Source: Streptomyces sp. NBC_00285 (lineage in GTDB: Bacteria; Actinomycetota; Actinomycetes; Streptomycetales; Streptomycetaceae). Taken from it: a DNA stretch of 64,000 bases. Where the stretch lies: contig NZ_CP108055.1 of the NCBI RefSeq assembly GCF_036174265.1, forward strand, positions 6,200,001 through 6,264,000, in the 5' to 3' direction. Made by a program: the position numbers and the translations under genes. Shown here one piece after another: positions 62,036-64,000 of the stretch. The number at the start of each line of letters is the position of its first letter. The stretch's first letter is position 1. The notes beneath the pieces are model-generated. The model did not search any database and was not told where the DNA came from. It saw only the letters and a list, made by a program, of their open reading frames with translations.

Positions 62036-63372
62036 GCGGTGATCTCCTCGGTGTGGGGGGCGGTGGGCTGTTCGGTGCTGTCGTCGCCGAGCGAGGTGCG
62101 GTTCGTCTCGCGGACGAACCACACCGTCAGCGCGGTGATCAGCGAGCCGCCGCACAGCAGGAGGGCGACGGGGGTGCCGTTGCCGCTGCTCGCGACCAGG
62201 CTGCCGGCGATCATGGGGGAGAAGCCGGCGCCGACGAGGGTGGCGCCCTGGTAGCCGAGGGAGGCGCCGGTGTAGCGGACCTTGGTGCCGAACATCTCGC
62301 TGAACAGGGCGCCCAGGGGGCCGTACATCAGCGACTGGGCGATGCCGTGGCCGATGACGACGGCCAGGATCAGGGCTCCTGGGGACTTGGAGTCGATCAG
62401 GGCGAGGACCGGGAAGGCGGTGGCGGCCGAGAGGAGGGCGCCGGTGAGGACGACCGGGCGGCGGCCGACCCGGTCGGAGAGCGCGGAGGCGCAGGGCAGC
62501 ACCACCAGGGCCACGGCGGCGGAGACGCTGAGCGCGGTGAGCACCTGCGGGCGGGCGTAGCCGATGCCGGTGGCGTACGCGATCAGGTAACTGGTCAGCA
62601 GGGACTGGGCGGTGAAGGCGCCGATGCCGACACAGCAGGCCAGCAGCACAGGCTTCGGGCGGCGCAGGACGTCGAGGACGGGGAGCCTCGACTCGGCGCG
62701 GTCCTTCTTCACCTCGGCGAACAGCGGGCTCTCGACCACCTTGAGGCGGACGAACAGGCCGACGCCGAGCAGTAGCACGCTCAGCAGGAACGGCACGCGC
62801 CAGCCCCACGCCGCGAACTGGTCCTTGGGGAGGGTGGAGACCAGGGCGACGACGGTGGCGGAGATCAGGGAGCCGAGCGGGGCGCCCATCTGCGTGAAGC
62901 TCGACCAGAGGCCACGGCGGTGTTCGCCCGCGTGTTCCACGACCATCAGGGTCGCGCCGCCCCACTCACCGCCGATGGCGATGCCCTGCACCACGCGCAG
63001 GGTGATCAGCAGGACCGGCGCCCAGACGCCGATGGTGTCGTAGGTGGGCAGCAGGCCGATGAGGAAGCTGGCGCCGCCCATCAGGCCCATGGTGAGCAGC
63101 AGCATGTTCTTGCGGCCGAGACGGTCGCCGAAGTGTCCGAAGACGATGCCGCCGATGGGGCGGGCGACGTAACCGGCGGCGAAGGTGCCGAACGCGGCGA
63201 TCGTGCCGACGGCGGGGTCGGCGCCGGGGAAGAACAGTTCGCCGAAGACGAGCGCGGCGACGGTGCCGTAGACGAGGAAGTCGTAGAACTCCACGGCGGT
63301 GCCGAGTAGGCCGGAGAGGGCGACCCGGCGGAGTTGGCGGACGCGTTCGGACACATGGGGGGACGGGGGCAT
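62032..63372 (-). CDS. MHS-type MFS transporter
   Basis: A 446-aa metabolite:H+ symporter-family MFS protein with 12 helices. The MHS signatures are clear: LLGTAVEFYDFLVYGTVAAL at the start, GHFGDRLGRKNMLL loop, and GEWGGATLMVVEHAGEHRRG. Relatives import dicarboxylates, shikimate, betaine or aromatic acids. It is translationally coupled to the secreted hydrolase. An ATG at 63372 gives the family N-terminus. It is divergent from the ECF sigma gene, sharing 149 bp. Confidence 0.92.
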   Translation of the reverse strand: MPPSPHVSERVRQLRRVALSGLLGTAVEFYDFLVYGTVAALVFGELFFPGADPAVGTIAAFGTFAAGYVARPIGGIVFGHFGDRLGRKNMLLLTMGLMGGASFLIGLLPTYDTIGVWAPVLLITLRVVQGIAIGGEWGGATLMVVEHAGEHRRGLWSSFTQMGAPLGSLISATVVALVSTLPKDQFAAWGWRVPFLLSVLLLGVGLFVRLKVVESPLFAEVKKDRAESRLPVLDVLRRPKPVLLACCVGIGAFTAQSLLTSYLIAYATGIGYARPQVLTALSVSAAVALVVLPCASALSDRVGRRPVVLTGALLSAATAFPVLALIDSKSPGALILAVVIGHGIAQSLMYGPLGALFSEMFGTKVRYTGASLGYQGATLVGAGFSPMIAGSLVASSGNGTPVALLLCGGSLITALTVWFVRETNRTSLGDDSTEQPTAPHTEEITA

Positions 63373-63521
63373 CGCGGTCTCCCTTGAGCGGAGGAAGGAC
63401 ACCGCGAAATTAGGCTGTCTGGTGACTGCCGTCAATAAAGTGCACAACATTGATAGCGTCGCGACAGGGGTGTGTGACGCGCGTCACTGGAACTCGGCGA
63501 TCCAGTCGGGCAGTTGAGAAC

Positions 63522-64000
63522 GTGACCACAGATATGCGAACCCGGATACGGGCCGGGGATCCGGACGCCTTCGCGGAGCTCTACGACGCGTGCGCCCGCT
63601 CGGTGTACAACCACGCCTTCCGGCTGACCGCCGACTGGTCCGTGGCCGAGGACGTCATGTCGGCGACGTTCATGGAGGCCTGGCGGCGCCGGACATCGAT
63701 CGAGGCCGACGGCGGCTCGCTGCGGCCGTGGCTCCTCGGCATCGCCACGAACGTCGCCCGCTCCCACTGCCGCGGCAACCGGCGCTACCGGGCGGCGGCG
63801 GGTGCGGCGGCCGCGGCCGGGGTGGTGGAGGTCGCCGACCATGCCGAGGAGACGGCCGGACGGGTGGACGACCGGCGCCGGATCGCCGCCACGCTGACCG
63901 CGCTCGGCTCCCTGAGACGCCCCGAACGCGAGGTGCTCGTCCTGTGCCTGTGGGAGGGCCTGGAGTACGCCGACGCCGCCCGCGCCCTCGGCATCCCCGT
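63522..64000 (+). CDS. ECF RNA polymerase sigma factor (3' end outside window)
   Basis: At least 159 codons of an ECF sigma factor, open to the window edge. Region 2: DAFAELYDACARSVYNHAFR, then WSVAEDVMSATFMEAWRR. Region 4 begins near residue 120: LRRPEREVLVLCLWEGLEYA, then AARALGIP. The start is GTG 63522 or ATG 63534. No stop codon lies inside the window. It may control its own downstream partner genes, which cannot be seen. Confidence 0.88.
   Translation, partial: MTTDMRTRIRAGDPDAFAELYDACARSVYNHAFRLTADWSVAEDVMSATFMEAWRRRTSIEADGGSLRPWLLGIATNVARSHCRGNRRYRAAAGAAAAAGVVEVADHAEETAGRVDDRRRIAATLTALGSLRRPEREVLVLCLWEGLEYADAARALGIP

Overview
The window is high-GC actinobacterial chromosome and almost certainly Streptomyces. 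Third codon positions are mostly G or C, GTG starts are frequent, and it carries the developmental sigma factor/anti-sigma pair BldN-RsbN, the redox repressor Rex, DUF397-type remnants, DUF2637/DUF3558 proteins and a DUF574 methyltransferase. The block at 8.4-22.0 kb (small HTH protein, bS22, SDR-like protein, acyltransferase, HAD-IB phosphatase, glutaredoxin-like protein, hemA, hemC, hemD, hemB) has the same order as the Mycobacterium tuberculosis Rv0500A-Rv0512 region, with bldN-rsbN and rex added.

Layout. 0-3.4 kb: 3' part of an rRNA operon (23S, 5S, strong terminator; a 16S gene should lie just upstream of the window). 3.4-8.3 kb: HAD hydrolase, membrane protein, MFS transporter overlapping acuC, and a phosphatase-like protein. 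8.4-13.5 kb: small HTH protein, 32-aa ribosomal protein bS22, SDR-like protein plus acyltransferase, then rsbN and bldN on the other strand; a sequence matching the sigma-BldN promoter lies upstream of rsbN. 13.8-22 kb: HAD-IB phosphatase, glutaredoxin-like protein, and the tetrapyrrole cluster rex-hemA-hemC-hemD, joined by ATGA/GTGA overlaps behind a Rex operator; hemB follows after a repeat-filled spacer. 22-25.4 kb: DUF805 protein, small lipoprotein, methyltransferase, aminotransferase.

25.4-31.3 kb (minus strand): a five-gene CoA-thioester catabolic operon (CoA-transferase, crotonase, acetoacetate-decarboxylase-like, 3-hydroxyacyl-CoA dehydrogenase, acyl-CoA dehydrogenase) next to its LysR regulator, with a perfect inverted repeat in the promoter gap. 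31.3-37.7 kb is accessory: a translationally coupled three-gene type VII-linked polymorphic toxin module (WXG-like protein, toxin, putative immunity protein), a DUF4253 gene, a deletion scar of an ATP-binding/HTH-DUF397 locus, a small secreted protein and a Sll1717-type P-loop ATPase. 37.8-46.2 kb is again core: argS, class I lysS, DUF2637 and two DUF3558 lipoproteins, rtcB. A lone large serine integrase (46.3-47.9 kb) sits beside rtcB.

47.9-64 kb is a mosaic of small units: an alpha/beta hydrolase lacking its nucleophile Ser, preceded by a 17-codon leader ORF and a hairpin; an SDR coupled to a 41-aa membrane microprotein; a UPF0060 protein; an HxlR regulator divergent from an oxidoreductase; an AraC regulator; a DinB-like protein; an LLM flavin monooxygenase/FMN reductase pair; an OmpR-type two-component system; a MINPP-like histidine phosphatase; a PaaX regulator; an esterase overlapping an MHS-type transporter; and the start of an ECF sigma factor cut by the window edge. 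A 23-bp dispersed repeat recurs in four intergenic regions. No tRNA genes, CRISPR arrays or insertion sequences were seen.
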